Below, one piece after another: positions 6,315-6,553 of a stretch of DNA of 6,553 bases. The translations under genes were made by a program, and so were the position numbers. Each line of letters opens with the position of its first letter. The stretch's first letter is position 1. This DNA comes from Bacteroidota bacterium (GTDB lineage Bacteria; Bacteroidota; Bacteroidia; Bacteroidales; VadinHA17). The notes below the pieces were generated by a model. It worked only from the letters and a program-made list of their open reading frames with translations, had not been told where the DNA came from and did not search any database. The DNA lies in NCBI GenBank assembly GCA_012838685.1, contig DUOU01000041.1, positions 1 through 6,553 of the forward strand, in the 5' to 3' direction.

Positions 6315-6553
6315 CCCCAAAATATATGAATAAATTGATATTTTATCGTATTATGTGGTGATTTATGGAGGTAATAGCGCGGTAGGAACCGTATGATCAT
6401 ACAATCATTGAAGATATTTTAATCTCTTTTGGTGAATAACGGTAGCGTTTTGTGGTTATCTTTGAGGGTTGGTTATGCTTTCGCGCAACAGCATTAATAG
6501 TTAAAAACTATCTTTCAGAGTGTATAAGTATATCACTTGATAAAGAAAAAACC
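6315..6553. other. Gene-free region at the right edge
   Basis: No convincing gene is visible on either strand; the longest start-to-stop runs are about a dozen codons. It contains a perfect 12-bp palindrome GTATGATCATAC (6391-6402), a small hairpin ATAGTT-AAA-AACTAT (6497-6511), and TATCTTTG (6457-6464). The last is an exact + strand -7 box without a well-placed -33 element. It may drive a + strand gene beginning beyond the window. Nothing resembles a tRNA or known riboswitch. Confidence 0.45.
6391..6402. repeat. Perfect 12-bp palindrome, possible operator
   Basis: GTATGATCATAC equals its own reverse complement. It lies about 125 bp upstream of the His-rich gene start and about 55 bp upstream of a possible + strand -7 box at 6457. 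Symmetry of this kind suits a dimeric regulator, but it does not match a regulator site I recognise. Confidence 0.35.

Overview
The window looks like chromosomal DNA of an anaerobic member of the Bacteroidetes, most likely Bacteroidales or a close relative. Three things point there. It carries an S9B dipeptidyl peptidase IV and a TonB-dependent receptor with an N-terminal carboxypeptidase-regulatory-like domain. Its start codons lack convincing Shine-Dalgarno sequences, and TAnnTTTG-type -7 promoter boxes stand upstream of several genes. The left edge holds the end of a HydE-type radical SAM protein, which implies [FeFe] hydrogenase and fermentative life. Nothing marks the window as a mobile element: I see no transposase, integrase, CRISPR array, tRNA or rRNA.

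Layout from left to right: (1) the C-terminal end of hydE on the + strand, stopping at 206; (2) a short gap with a GC-rich hairpin at 334-349 between two convergent genes; (3) a 203-residue membrane-anchored coiled-coil protein on the - strand (384-995), from a family often mislabelled as a tRNA methyltransferase; (4) an AT-rich divergent promoter region (996-1181); (5) a complete secreted dipeptidyl peptidase IV on the + strand (1182-3329); (6) a convergent TonB-dependent outer-membrane receptor on the - strand (3352-5718), only 22 bp away; (7) a 185-bp spacer with a terminator-like hairpin; (8) a 120-residue two-helix membrane protein with a histidine-rich loop on the - strand (5904-6266), with a good promoter; (9) 287 bp with no gene, which contains a 12-bp palindrome.

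Functionally, DPP IV removes X-Pro dipeptides from peptides in the cell envelope, as in asaccharolytic or proteolytic Bacteroidetes. The right-hand pair, His-rich inner-membrane protein followed by TonB receptor, is the most interesting part. The small protein has three HxH motifs in a predicted periplasmic loop, and the receptor has a CxxC pair in its plug. This suggests a metal or metal-complex uptake module, but the substrate cannot be read from sequence. The HydE end lacks all three cysteines expected for the auxiliary iron-sulfur cluster.
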